In this document: positions 36,394-45,225 of the stretch, piece by piece | How positions within the stretch are numbered: position 1 is the first letter of the stretch | Layout of the letters: each line of letters begins with the position of its first letter | Assembly (NCBI RefSeq): GCF_037969765.1 | Contig: NZ_CP150207.1 | Span: 3,217,001 to 3,281,000, forward strand | DNA length: 64,000 nucleotides | Source: Paenibacillus sp. FSL W8-0186 | GTDB taxonomy: Bacteria > Bacillota > Bacilli > Paenibacillales > Paenibacillaceae | Direction: 5' to 3' | Program-made: the position numbers and the translations under genes | Notes under the pieces: model-generated | Told to the model about the DNA's origin: nothing | The model's database searches: none | What the model saw: the letters and a program-made list of their open reading frames with translations, nothing else

Positions 36394-36572
36394 GCCGAAT
36401 CTCCTTTCATCCGTATAATTCATTTTGAGTACCATCATAAGCGCCCTTCCTTAACCATGCAAGTATTGTTTTGGTTCAACTGCAAGCGAACAGACAGCAA
36501 TCCATTCTATACAGATTGGATAAATCATGTTAAATTATGAATATTGCTATTTTATAGACCGGAGTGTTGAAC

Positions 36573-37778
36573 ATGAGCCAACAAAATCGACCACAGGGAG
36601 ACTCCCTTTTTCCTATTCAGGCCGCTGACGTCATGGATAAGCTGCCGAAGCAGTTTTTTGCTTCGCTTGTCCAAAGCGTGAACCGGGAAATTTCACAGGG
36701 TCATGATGTGATTAATCTCGGTCAGGGCAACCCCGATCGCCCTACGCCCGAGCATATCGTTAGAGCCGCGCAGCAAGCCGTGGCCAATCCGCAGTATCAT
36801 AAATATTCCCCGTTTCAGGGCTACAGCTTCCTCAAAGAAGCCGTCTGCCAACGCTATCGTGAAGACTACGGGGTTACGCTGGATCCGGAGAAAGAGGTTG
36901 CCATTCTATTCGGCGGCAAGACCGGGCTTGTCCAGATCGTCCAGATTTTACTTAATCCTGGCGACCTGTGCCTGGTTCCCGATCCGGGATATCCCGATTA
37001 CTGGTCGGGTGCTGCTCTCGCCGGAGCCGAAATGTCCTTCATGCCGCTGAGAGAGGACAACGCCTACTTGCCGGATTATGGAGCCATCTCGCCCCTTGAC
37101 CGCAAGCGGGCAAAGCTGATGTTCCTGAATTATCCGAATAATCCGACTTCGGCTACGGCGCCGCTGTCCTTTTATGAAGACACCGTCAGGTTTGCTGCCG
37201 AGAACCAAATCGTTGTCGCGAGCGATTTCGCCTACGGGGCCATCGGTTTTGACGGCCAAAAACCCGTAAGCTTCCTGCAAGCGGAAGGCGCCAAAGAAGT
37301 GGGCGTGGAGTACTACACCTTATCCAAAACCTATAATATGGCCGGCTGGCGTGTTGCCTTTGCGCTTGGAAACGAAAAAATTATTTCGCTGATCAATTTG
37401 CTGCAGGATCATATATATGTGAGCTTGTTCGGCGGCATTCAGGAGGCGGCCAAGGTCGCGCTGACGGCTCCCCAGGACAACGTCGCCGAGCTTGTAGCCG
37501 TGTATCAATCCCGCCGTGACGCTCTTTTCGATGCACTGGCGCAAATCGGTTGGGAAGCACGCAAACCGAGCGGCTCCTTCTTTTCCTGGCTGCCGGTGCC
37601 TAGTGGCTGGGACTCCGCCTCCTTCGCCCGCAAGCTGCTTACCGAGGCCAAGGTCGCCGTTGCACCAGGGATCGGCTTTGGCCAGCATGGAGAAGGCTAT
37701 GTCAGAGTCGGGCTGCTGAGCAGTGAGGACCGCCTGCGCGAAGCGGTGCAGCGAATCGGCAAGCTTGGCATGTTCTAA
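36573..37778 (+). CDS. mtnE: Methionine salvage aminotransferase
   Basis: 401 residues from the ATG at 36573, with GGAG nine bases before; a GTG at 36564 overlaps the binding site. A fold-type I PLP enzyme: PLP phosphate and ring contacts are in FGGKTGLVQIV and NYPNNPTSA, and the Schiff-base Lys in YYTLSKTYNMAGWRVAF. It matches MtnE (YkrV), which transaminates 2-oxo-4-methylthiobutyrate to methionine, using glutamine or other donors. In B. subtilis the next genes are mtnW, mtnX and mtnB. Here the proline genes are inserted after mtnE, with a T-box in the gap. Confidence 0.88.
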   Translation: MSQQNRPQGDSLFPIQAADVMDKLPKQFFASLVQSVNREISQGHDVINLGQGNPDRPTPEHIVRAAQQAVANPQYHKYSPFQGYSFLKEAVCQRYREDYGVTLDPEKEVAILFGGKTGLVQIVQILLNPGDLCLVPDPGYPDYWSGAALAGAEMSFMPLREDNAYLPDYGAISPLDRKRAKLMFLNYPNNPTSATAPLSFYEDTVRFAAENQIVVASDFAYGAIGFDGQKPVSFLQAEGAKEVGVEYYTLSKTYNMAGWRVAFALGNEKIISLINLLQDHIYVSLFGGIQEAAKVALTAPQDNVAELVAVYQSRRDALFDALAQIGWEARKPSGSFFSWLPVPSGWDSASFARKLLTEAKVAVAPGIGFGQHGEGYVRVGLLSSEDRLREAVQRIGKLGMF

Positions 37779-37869
37779 CTGTTTTGCTTTGCAATGCCGC
37801 AGAACGCATGGTATTCTATCAATAAATCCAATTCGTATTTTCAAATGGATATTTATAAATTTGACTAAA

Positions 37870-38098
37870 CGTGAAGACGGGACCAGTACGATAGCCAGCG
37901 TCGTCCAGAGAGTAAATTCCTTTGGCTGTGAGAATTTACCGTTCGCCCTTTCGGAACCCTATCCCCGAGCGGCCGGCCGAGAAGCCGGACAGCGCCCCTG
38001 TTACCGGGCTTTGAGTCGGATGAGATATTCATCAATAAAGGTGGTACCGCGGAAGTGTAACTTTCGTCCTTTGCGCTGCAAGGGGCGAAGGTTTTTTT
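37870..38098 (+). promoter_or_regulatory. T-box leader, proline-specific, ahead of proB
   Basis: A complete T-box. Stem I runs from ACGGGACCAGTA to ATCCCCGAG. An AG bulge (CCAGAGAG) and a hairpin with GTAAATTC/GAATTTAC are present. The specifier context GGAAC-CCT-A gives CCT at 37958-37960, a proline codon. The T-box sequence AAAGGTGGTACCGCGG (38037-38052) includes TGGT, which pairs with ACCA of uncharged tRNA. The antiterminator AAAGG/CCTTT competes with a terminator (38061-38098) ending in seven T residues. Uncharged tRNA-Pro should allow read-through into proB-proA-proC and mtnWXB. No T-box is visible anywhere else in the window. Confidence 0.9.
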
Positions 38099-38132
38099 AT
38101 TTTCTTCATCATAATTATTAGGAGTGATCTCC

Positions 38133-39239
38133 ATGCTACGCCGCATCGTTGTCAAAATAGGGAGCAGCTCGCTGACTTCACCGGAAGGAGGATTGAACCG
38201 GGCAGCTATCGACTACTTCGCCTCTGAATTAGCCGCCCTCCACGGGCTCGGCTGCCAGGTACTGCTGGTCACCTCCGGGGCAGTAGCCGCCGGATTCCGG
38301 GAGATCGGCTATCCGGAGCGTCCAAAGCTGCTTCATGAGAAGCAGGCTGCGGCTGCCGTAGGGCAAGCGCTGCTTATGCAAAATTACCGGGAAGCGCTAT
38401 CCGAGCACAACGTCGCCTCGGCTCAAATCCTGCTGACCCGCTCGGATTTCCAGAACCGCAAGCGCACGGGCAATGCCAGCATGGCCATCGAGGAGCTGCT
38501 TAAGCGCCAGGTATTGCCGATTATCAACGAGAATGACACCGTATCCGTCGATGAACTGAAATTCGGCGATAACGACACCTTGTCCGCGCTGGTTGCGAAC
38601 CTGCTGCGCGCAGATCATTTGATCATATTAACGGACACGGACGGCCTGTATACGGAGGATCCGCGCATCAATCCATCTGCGAAGCGCATCGGGCAGGTGG
38701 ACGAAATCACAGACGATATTTACGCTATTGCGGGCGGTGCCGGTTCTGCCGTCGGTACGGGAGGCATGCGCTCGAAGATCGATGCCGCAAAGATCGCCAC
38801 CCGGGGCGGCGTATCTGTATTTGTCGGCAAGATGACGCTGCCCGGCCAGCTGAAGGACATTCTGGAAGGACAAGGCCAAGGGACATACTTTGAAACGCGC
38901 TCCTCTACTCTGCCGCGCAAGAAGCAATGGCTTGGATTTCTATCCACGCCGCTGGGGACGCTGACTGTAGATCAAGGCGCTGAGGAAGCGCTTATCCATG
39001 GCGGCCGCAGCCTGCTTCCCGTCGGCGTAAGACAAGCTCAAGGATATTTTCATGCCGGGGATGTCGTTGAAGTTGTCAATCAGGACAAGGAAACGCTGGG
39101 CCGGGGAATCGTGAACTATGATTCTGAGCAATTGCAGGATATTATGGGATTAGCGAGCACAGAAGTCGTCAAGAAGCTGGAAGGCATCCACCGTCTCGAA
39201 GTCATTCATCGGGATGAATGGATTTCATTAAAATTATAA
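38133..39239 (+). CDS. proB: Glutamate 5-kinase
   Basis: 368 residues from the ATG at 38133, with AGGAG eight bases before; the frame also has a GTG at 38124 inside that site. An amino acid kinase domain (VVKIGSSSLTSPEGG, VTSGAVAAGF, NENDTVSVDELKFGDND) is followed by a C-terminal PUA domain from about 270. It phosphorylates glutamate, the first step of proline synthesis, and is usually inhibited by proline. It is the first gene under the proline T-box. Confidence 0.95.
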   Translation: MLRRIVVKIGSSSLTSPEGGLNRAAIDYFASELAALHGLGCQVLLVTSGAVAAGFREIGYPERPKLLHEKQAAAAVGQALLMQNYREALSEHNVASAQILLTRSDFQNRKRTGNASMAIEELLKRQVLPIINENDTVSVDELKFGDNDTLSALVANLLRADHLIILTDTDGLYTEDPRINPSAKRIGQVDEITDDIYAIAGGAGSAVGTGGMRSKIDAAKIATRGGVSVFVGKMTLPGQLKDILEGQGQGTYFETRSSTLPRKKQWLGFLSTPLGTLTVDQGAEEALIHGGRSLLPVGVRQAQGYFHAGDVVEVVNQDKETLGRGIVNYDSEQLQDIMGLASTEVVKKLEGIHRLEVIHRDEWISLKL

Positions 39240-39281
39240 ATAAAGAGCTTTATATTTTTATGATTCCAAGGAGGTATTCAA

Positions 39282-40529
39282 ATGAGCGAAGTAAGACAAA
39301 AGGCAGAACTTGCCCGAAAAACAGCAAGCATATTGAACAGTCTGACCACAGAACAGAAAAACCAGGCATTGCTGAACTGCGCCCAGGCTTTGATCGATCA
39401 TAGCGAAGCCATCATTGAAGCAAACAAGGAAGACCTGCAGCGCGGCCGGGAGAACGGCACTTCGGTTTCCCTGCTGGATCGTCTGGCGCTTACAGAAGAG
39501 CGTATCTCCGGCATTGCGGAAGGCCTGCGCCAAATCGTGGAACTGCCGGATCCGGTCGGGGAGACGCTGGAGACGATCGACCGTCCTAACGGCCTGCATA
39601 TCGTCAAGAAGCGAGTGCCCCTTGGCGTAATCGGCATTATTTATGAAGCGCGTCCGAACGTGACCGTCGATGCCCTTGGCCTGTGCCTAAAGACCGGCAA
39701 TGCTGTCGTACTGCGCGGCGGCTCCTCGGCCTTGTCCTCCAACCGCAAAATCGTGGAGATCATCCATGAATCTCTGTCGGGCAGTGCCGTTCCTCGCGAT
39801 GCGGTGCAACTGATCGAAGATCCAAACCGTTCTTCGGTTGACGAACTGATCAAGCTGAACGGCCTGATTGATGTTGTCATCCCGCGCGGCGGCAGCTCGC
39901 TGATCCAGACGGTCGTTCAGAACGCAAGCGTGCCCGTCATCGAGACCGGTGCCGGCATCTGCCATACGTACCTGGATGCGTCAGCGGATCCGTCTATGGC
40001 CGCAGACATTACGATGAACGCTAAGGTTCAGCGCCCTTCGGTGTGCAACGCAATGGAGACGCTGCTTGTGCATAAGGACTTTGCGCAGTCCCATTTGGCA
40101 GACATCGCTGGCAAGCTGCGCGAGGCGAGCGTAGAACTGCGGGGATGCGATGAGACTCTACGCCTGATCTCCTGGGCCAAACCTGCGGCTGAAGAAGATT
40201 ACGCTACCGAATATAATGATTACATTCTTAACATCAAGATCGTCGATAGCCTGGATGCGGCTCTGCGGCATATCGACCGCTTCGGCACGAAGCATTCGGA
40301 ATGCATTGTGACCGAGAATGGTCCGAACGCGGAGCGATTCCAGCAGGAAGTCGACGCTGCGGCAGTATATCATAATGCTTCCACCCGCTTTACGGATGGA
40401 TTCGAATTCGGCTTTGGAGCCGAAATCGGAATCAGCACTCAGAAACTGCATGCCAGAGGACCGATGGGTCTGCCTGCGCTAACCTCAAGCAAATACATCA
40501 TTAACGGCAGCGGACAGATTCGGAAATAA
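39282..40529 (+). CDS. proA: Glutamate-5-semialdehyde dehydrogenase
   Basis: 415 residues, aldehyde dehydrogenase superfamily. It reduces glutamyl phosphate to the semialdehyde with NADPH. Motifs: GVIGIIYEARPNVTVDA, GNAVVLRGGSSALSSN and the catalytic Cys region NAKVQRPSVCNAMETLLVH (Cys near 250). AAGGAGGTATTCAA precedes the ATG. It is second in the proBAC run, 42 bases after proB. Confidence 0.96.
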   Translation: MSEVRQKAELARKTASILNSLTTEQKNQALLNCAQALIDHSEAIIEANKEDLQRGRENGTSVSLLDRLALTEERISGIAEGLRQIVELPDPVGETLETIDRPNGLHIVKKRVPLGVIGIIYEARPNVTVDALGLCLKTGNAVVLRGGSSALSSNRKIVEIIHESLSGSAVPRDAVQLIEDPNRSSVDELIKLNGLIDVVIPRGGSSLIQTVVQNASVPVIETGAGICHTYLDASADPSMAADITMNAKVQRPSVCNAMETLLVHKDFAQSHLADIAGKLREASVELRGCDETLRLISWAKPAAEEDYATEYNDYILNIKIVDSLDAALRHIDRFGTKHSECIVTENGPNAERFQQEVDAAAVYHNASTRFTDGFEFGFGAEIGISTQKLHARGPMGLPALTSSKYIINGSGQIRK

Positions 40530-40543
40530 GGAGGCTTCATACG

Positions 40544-41404
40544 ATGACGATAAACAACACGAATAACGCCCCTTCGATATGCTTCTACGGCGCCGGCTCC
40601 ATGGCGGAGGCTATCGTGCGAGGACTGATCCATCGCAAGGTAGCCCCGCCGGAATCCATTACGATGCTGAACCGCAGCAATCAGGAGCGGTTAGCCCATT
40701 TGGAGTCTGCCTACGGCATCAAAACGGGACGCAGCGATGCGGAGAAGGAATCGAGCCTCATCTCCGCATCGGTCATCGTCCTGGCCATGAAACCCAAAGA
40801 CGCTGGAGAAGCGCTCAAGGCGCTAGGACCGAAGCTTAACCAAGAGCAGCTCATCGTATCCGTCATCGCGGGACTTTCCATCTCTACGATTCAAGCCTTG
40901 CTTGGATATAAGGCGCCGATCGCGCGTACGATGCCTAACACTTCTAGCTCGATCGGTTTTGGCGCCACCGGCATCTCCTTCTCTGGTGAGGTGAACGAAA
41001 CGCAAACCGCTCAGGTACTGAAAATGTTCGAAGCCGTTGGCACCGTTCAGGTCATCCCCGAAGAGCAAATGGAGATTTTGACCGGTGTATCTGGAAGCGG
41101 CCCGGCATACATCTATTATATGATGGAAGCGATGATCGAAGCAGGCATCGAAGGCGGGCTTAGCGTAGAGCAGGCACGCGAGCTTACCGTACAGACCGTG
41201 CTCGGTGCTGCTGCCATGATGAAGGAGACGGGTGAAGAACCAGCCAAGCTCCGCAAGGACATCACTTCCCCGAACGGCTCCACGCAGGCAGCGCTCGAGA
41301 CGCTGGCAGCCGGCAGCTTCAACGCTACCGTCAAGGCAGCCGTGCATCGCGCCGCCGAGCGCTCCAAGGAAATGGGCGAAGCCGTAAAGGAGGCATTGTT
41401 ATGA
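40544..41404 (+). CDS. proC: Pyrroline-5-carboxylate reductase
   Basis: 286 residues. An N-terminal Rossmann fold (ICFYGAGSMAEAIVRGL), then the P5CR dimerisation domain with signature ILTGVSGSGPAYIYYMMEAM and SPNGSTQAALETL. It completes proline synthesis. AAGGAGGCTTCATACG precedes the ATG. Its stop overlaps the mtnW start in ATGA, which couples proline and methionine-salvage genes in one message. Confidence 0.95.
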   Translation: MTINNTNNAPSICFYGAGSMAEAIVRGLIHRKVAPPESITMLNRSNQERLAHLESAYGIKTGRSDAEKESSLISASVIVLAMKPKDAGEALKALGPKLNQEQLIVSVIAGLSISTIQALLGYKAPIARTMPNTSSSIGFGATGISFSGEVNETQTAQVLKMFEAVGTVQVIPEEQMEILTGVSGSGPAYIYYMMEAMIEAGIEGGLSVEQARELTVQTVLGAAAMMKETGEEPAKLRKDITSPNGSTQAALETLAAGSFNATVKAAVHRAAERSKEMGEAVKEALL

Positions 41405-42621
41405 GCTATTGTACGGCCACGTACCGTATTTATGATGATAAAGCAGACTTTCATAAGAAGGCCGAGTCCATCGCTGTCGGCATGACCGTCGGTACATGGA
41501 CTGAACTGCCGCAGGTTAAGCAGGATCAGATGCGGGGACACCTCGGGCGGGTCGAGAGCGTCCAGATCCATGACTCGCAAGGCGGCGTGCCGGGGGAGCG
41601 TTATGCCGACGTATCGATCTCCTACCCGGACATCAATTTTACTTCTGACATTCCGGCACTGCTCATTACTGTCTTCGGCAAAATTTCTATGGACGGCAAA
41701 ATCAAACTGCTCGACCTGAAGCTGTCCGATGCTTTTCTCAGCGCCTATTCCGGTCCGAAATTCGGCATCCAGGGCGTTCGTGAGCTGCTTGGCGTGCCTC
41801 ATCGCCCGCTGCTCATGAGCATCTTCAAATCCGTCATCGGTTATGACCTGAACGGACTCCGTGAACAATTCATGGCTCAGGCGTTGGGTGGCGTCGATCT
41901 CATCAAGGATGATGAGATCCTGTTCGAGAACCCGCTGACGCCTATTGAGCAGCGCGTACGCGTATGCCGCGAGGCTGCGGAGGAAGCCAAACAGGTTACC
42001 GGCAAGGAACTGCTCTATGCGGTCAACCTGACTGGACGCACGTCGTCCCTGAAGGAGCAAGCACTGCGGGCGATCGATGCAGGTGCAACCGCCCTGCTGT
42101 TCAGCGTACTGCCGTATGGCTTTGACGTCCTGCACGAGCTGAGCAGCGATCCGGACATTACCGTGCCAATCGCAGCGCATCCGTCGCTTGCAGGAGCGCT
42201 CTACCCATCGCCGCATTACGGCATTGCCGCATCCCTGCTGCTCGGGAAACTCATGCGCATTGCCGGAGCCGATCTGGTTCTTTTCCCTTCTCCTTACGGA
42301 TCGGTCGTCATGCCGCGGGAAGAGAACCTGGCCATCCAGCGCGAGCTCATAACCCCAGAGCTGGCGATCCGCAGCAGCTTCCCTGTGCCATCCGCGGGCA
42401 TCCATCCCGGACTCGTTCCGCAAATCCTAAGCGATTTCGGTACGGATGTTGTCGTAAATGCCGGGGGCGGGATTCATGGCCATCCAGATGGTGCCAGCAG
42501 CGGCGGCCGCGCCTTCCTGCAAGCGATCGACGCCTCATTGAACGGGGTGCCGCTCGAGCAGGCGGCAGAGAGCCTGCCTGAACTGAAAGCTGCGCTCGAT
42601 ATTTGGGGAGGTCGCAAATGA
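41401..42621 (+). CDS. mtnW: 2,3-diketo-5-methylthiopentyl-1-phosphate enolase (RuBisCO-like)
   Basis: 406 residues, RuBisCO large-chain fold, form IV. The active-site loop LGGVDLIKDDEIL lies near 162-174 (metal-binding Lys and acidic residues), and FPSPYGSVVMPREE and NAGGGIHGHPDGA supply phosphate contacts. MtnW makes 2-hydroxy-3-keto-5-methylthiopentenyl-1-phosphate and does not fix carbon dioxide. It starts inside the proC stop (ATGA) and ends inside the mtnX start, so it has no promoter of its own that I can see. Confidence 0.95.
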   Translation: MSYCTATYRIYDDKADFHKKAESIAVGMTVGTWTELPQVKQDQMRGHLGRVESVQIHDSQGGVPGERYADVSISYPDINFTSDIPALLITVFGKISMDGKIKLLDLKLSDAFLSAYSGPKFGIQGVRELLGVPHRPLLMSIFKSVIGYDLNGLREQFMAQALGGVDLIKDDEILFENPLTPIEQRVRVCREAAEEAKQVTGKELLYAVNLTGRTSSLKEQALRAIDAGATALLFSVLPYGFDVLHELSSDPDITVPIAAHPSLAGALYPSPHYGIAASLLLGKLMRIAGADLVLFPSPYGSVVMPREENLAIQRELITPELAIRSSFPVPSAGIHPGLVPQILSDFGTDVVVNAGGGIHGHPDGASSGGRAFLQAIDASLNGVPLEQAAESLPELKAALDIWGGRK

Positions 42622-43298
42622 ATAGCCGTAAACAGCCCGTCATTTTCTGTGATTTCGACGGGACGATCACATTAAGCGATAATATTGTAGCGATTATGAA
42701 ACATTTCAAGCCTGAGGGCTACGAACCGATCATGGAGCAAATTTTATCCCACGACATATCTATCCGTGAGGGAGTCGGGCGGATGTTCGCCCTGCTCCCT
42801 TCCTCCATGAAACGGGAGGTTACGGATTTCGTCCTAGGGCAAGCCGGCATTCGCGAAGGCTTCGCAGAATTTCTAAGCTATTTGCGCGAACGAGGCATTC
42901 CGTTTTATGTGACCAGCGGCGGGATCGATTTCTTTGTACTGCCGCTGCTCGCCCCTTTTGATATACCGAAGGAGCATATCTACTGTAATGGTGCCGACTT
43001 CAGCACCGAAGGTATCGAGATCACGTGGCCGAATCCCTGCGATGAACATTGCGACAATGACTGCGGCATGTGCAAAACGACGGTCATGCGGCGATTCCCG
43101 GCCAGCCAATACGAACGCATCTTGATTGGCGACAGCCTGACGGACTTCGAAGGCGCCAAGCTGGCGGACCGCGTCTATTCCCGAGCCCGCCTGACGGAGA
43201 AATGCCAGGAACTCGGCGTTAACCACACGCCGTTTGAAACTTTCCATGACATTCGCCAAGACCTTATTCAACGAGAAGGAGATATAATAAGAAAATGA
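42618..43298 (+). CDS. mtnX: 2-hydroxy-3-keto-5-methylthiopentenyl-1-phosphate phosphatase
   Basis: 226 residues from the ATG at 42618, which overlaps the mtnW stop and has GGGGAGGTCGCAA before it. HAD phosphatase: motif I FCDFDGTITLSDN with the nucleophile Asp, motif II YVTSGG, and motif III/IV in IGDSLTDFEGAKLA. A CDEHCDNDCGMCK segment gives four Cys/His ligands, usual in MtnX. It removes phosphate to give the acireductone precursor. Confidence 0.93.
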   Translation: MNSRKQPVIFCDFDGTITLSDNIVAIMKHFKPEGYEPIMEQILSHDISIREGVGRMFALLPSSMKREVTDFVLGQAGIREGFAEFLSYLRERGIPFYVTSGGIDFFVLPLLAPFDIPKEHIYCNGADFSTEGIEITWPNPCDEHCDNDCGMCKTTVMRRFPASQYERILIGDSLTDFEGAKLADRVYSRARLTEKCQELGVNHTPFETFHDIRQDLIQREGDIIRK

Positions 43299-43936
43299 GT
43301 TTCCATGCCATTTCTTTAGAAGAGAAGCAATCCGCCCTGGACGAGCTGCGTAAGGCCAAGGAGCAATTTGCCGCGCGAGGCTGGTTTCCGGGCACAAGCG
43401 GCAACCTGTCCATCCGCGTTGGGGAATTCTCTCCCGACTCGTTCCATTTCGCGGTAACGTCAAGTGGTAAAGACAAATCGATTCATACCCCGGAGGATTT
43501 CCTTTTCGTTGACGCTGCCGGCGAGCCCTGCGAGGCGACGAAGCTGAAGCCCAGCGCGGAGACGCTGATCCACGCCAAGATCTACCGCATGACCGGCTGC
43601 GGCGCGATCTTCCACGTGCACACCGTGTTCAATAACGTCCTGAGCGAGCTCTACGGCGATCAAGGTTATGTTCCCGTGCAGGGAATCGAACTGATTAAGG
43701 GGCTGGGCATCTGGGAGGAAAATGCGGCCATCGAAATTCCGGTGCTCCCGAACTACGCCGACATTGCTGCGATTGCCAAGCTTGTTCCCGATGCCCTGAA
43801 GCCGGAAATCCCCGGCATACTGCTGCGCAACCACGGGATTTACGTTTGGGGCAAAAATGCCTTCGAAGCGAAGCGGCATTTAGAAGCGTTCGAGTTTATA
43901 TTCGAGGTTGAATATCGCAGACTTGCTTTAAAATAA
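43295..43936 (+). CDS. mtnB: Methylthioribulose-1-phosphate dehydratase
   Basis: 213 residues, class II aldolase family. Zinc ligands are the His pair in FHVHTVFNN and the later His in LRNHGIYVWG. Substrate loop GTSGNLSIRV. It dehydrates methylthioribulose-1-phosphate just before MtnW. ATGA overlap with mtnX, GGAGATATAATAAGAAA before the start. The acireductone dioxygenase gene mtnD, which often follows, is not here; a repeat island and the uppP terminator follow instead. Confidence 0.95.
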   Translation: MSFHAISLEEKQSALDELRKAKEQFAARGWFPGTSGNLSIRVGEFSPDSFHFAVTSSGKDKSIHTPEDFLFVDAAGEPCEATKLKPSAETLIHAKIYRMTGCGAIFHVHTVFNNVLSELYGDQGYVPVQGIELIKGLGIWEENAAIEIPVLPNYADIAAIAKLVPDALKPEIPGILLRNHGIYVWGKNAFEAKRHLEAFEFIFEVEYRRLALK

Positions 43937-43974
43937 ATAACGGCCTAATTCCTATGCAACCAGCCCCCTTTGGC

Positions 43975-44160
43975 TAACGGACACAAGAACCGCTATTTTG
44001 CTTTTTATACTGAATTTGGCAAGGTAAGCGGACATAGGATCCGTTATTCGCTCTATGTAAGCTTGTTTAGTTGACTTTTCGGCCTAATAGCGGAACGACT
44101 GTCCATTCAGCTTAAATTCAGGCACTCTTTTAAGAAATAGCGGATCTACGGTCCGATTAG
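43975..44160. repeat. Island 2: four imperfect inverted-repeat units, ~50-bp period
   Basis: Units start at 43975 (TAACGGACACAAGAACCGC), 44025 (TAAGCGGACATAGGATCCG), about 44084 (CTAATAGCGGAACGACTGTC) and 44135 (AAATAGCGGATCTACGGTCC), most followed by TATT or GATTA. Start-to-start distances are about 50, 59 and 51. Each unit can form a short hairpin of 4-6 pairs. The same unit is in the 3581-3766 island. Confidence 0.65.
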
Positions 44161-44202
44161 AACGAGCCAGAGTACGATTTGGAGTAATTTTCACCCAAGA
44201 AC

Positions 44203-44252
44203 TTAAAAAGGCAGTCTCATGCTTAGCGCAAACTAAGTACGAGACTGCCTTT
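44203..44252. terminator. Terminator of uppP, possibly shared with mtnB
   Basis: AAAGGCAGTCTCAT (plus strand) pairs with the matching arm ending at 44252. On the minus strand it ends in TTTTTAAG. It lies between convergent units. Confidence 0.85.
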
Positions 44253-44266
44253 CATCATTGACTTAA

Positions 44267-45103
44267 TTAGAAAAATACGATCCAAATGACAACAGCGAGC
44301 AATATCCGGTAAATGGCAAACGGCATCAGCTTAATGCGGTTGATCAGCTTCAGGAAGAATCGGATCGACAACAGAGCAAAAATGAAGGCGCTAATGAAAC
44401 CGGCGATGAAGAACGGCAGCGCATCAAGCGTCATATACTCCCAGTTCTTGTATAGAGAGATCGCGCTTGCCCCGCACATGATCGGAACAGCCATAATAAA
44501 CGTGAAATCCGCCGCCGCGCGGTGGCTCATTCCCGCCAGTACCCCTCCGGAAATCGTGGAGCCAGAGCGGGAGAAGCCTGGCCAAATCGACAAACACTGG
44601 ATCAAGCCAACGACTAAGGCATGTCCATACGTCATTTGATCTACCGTTTGAATCTTCGGCTCCTTCGGGCCGAATTTATCGGCAGCAATCATCAGGATCG
44701 CTCCCAGCACAAGTCCAATCAATACCGTGGACGTAGAGAACAAATACTCATCGATATAATCCTCAAACAGCACGCCCAAGATCCCGGCCGGGATCAACCC
44801 GACGATAACCTGCCCCAGCTTCAACCGCGGCCCGCCTGCGGTTACGGCCTGATTGCTGAAGCGCGACAAGCCAAGCAAATTGAGGATCCGATCCTTGAAT
44901 ACAACCAAGACCGCCAAAATCGATCCAAGCTGGATCACGACCTTAAACGTATTGGCGGCATATTTGGAGGACAATATCTGCTCCGTTTTCAGCCACATAT
45001 CATCTACGATAATCATATGTCCCGTCGAGGAGACCGGCGCAAATTCAGTGACACCTTCTACCAATCCCAGAATGATGGCTTTAATAATATCCAAAAATAA
45101 CAT
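44267..45103 (-). CDS. uppP: Undecaprenyl-diphosphatase (BacA/UppP)
   Basis: 278 residues, seven to eight membrane helices. Family signatures are EGVTEFAPVSSTGHM near 17-31 (usually EFLPISSTGH) and the later WPGFSRSGSTISGGVLAG. The enzyme dephosphorylates undecaprenyl diphosphate outside the cell and its overproduction gives bacitracin resistance. GAGGGGAAGTAGGAGC precedes the ATG. It lies 122 bases after the DedA gene with no terminator in the gap, at the end of the bce-dedA-uppP run. Confidence 0.95.
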   Translation of the reverse strand: MLFLDIIKAIILGLVEGVTEFAPVSSTGHMIIVDDMWLKTEQILSSKYAANTFKVVIQLGSILAVLVVFKDRILNLLGLSRFSNQAVTAGGPRLKLGQVIVGLIPAGILGVLFEDYIDEYLFSTSTVLIGLVLGAILMIAADKFGPKEPKIQTVDQMTYGHALVVGLIQCLSIWPGFSRSGSTISGGVLAGMSHRAAADFTFIMAVPIMCGASAISLYKNWEYMTLDALPFFIAGFISAFIFALLSIRFFLKLINRIKLMPFAIYRILLAVVIWIVFF

Positions 45104-45225
45104 GCTCCTACTTCCCCTCTTCTCCGATGTGCCGGAAGACTGTTAGATTCGGTGTTTGGCAGCACATCGCTTGCCTTCCAGCTTATAAAACTCCTTTAAT
45201 AGAATAGATGGTTTGCAGCCATTTT

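Larger units (their letters stand above)
43937..44266. other. Gene-free region after mtnB
   Basis: 330 bases between convergent mtnB and uppP. It holds repeat island 2 and the uppP terminator. I see no open frame with a ribosome binding site. Confidence 0.7.

Noticed and set aside
36394..36572. S-box (SAM) riboswitch between mtnU and mtnE
   Set aside because: No S-box core motif or terminator is visible in the short gap.
43975..44160. CRISPR-like array (regular repeats with spacers)
   Set aside because: Units are only partly alike, four in number, partly palindromic, and no cas gene is near. The same applies to 3581-3766.
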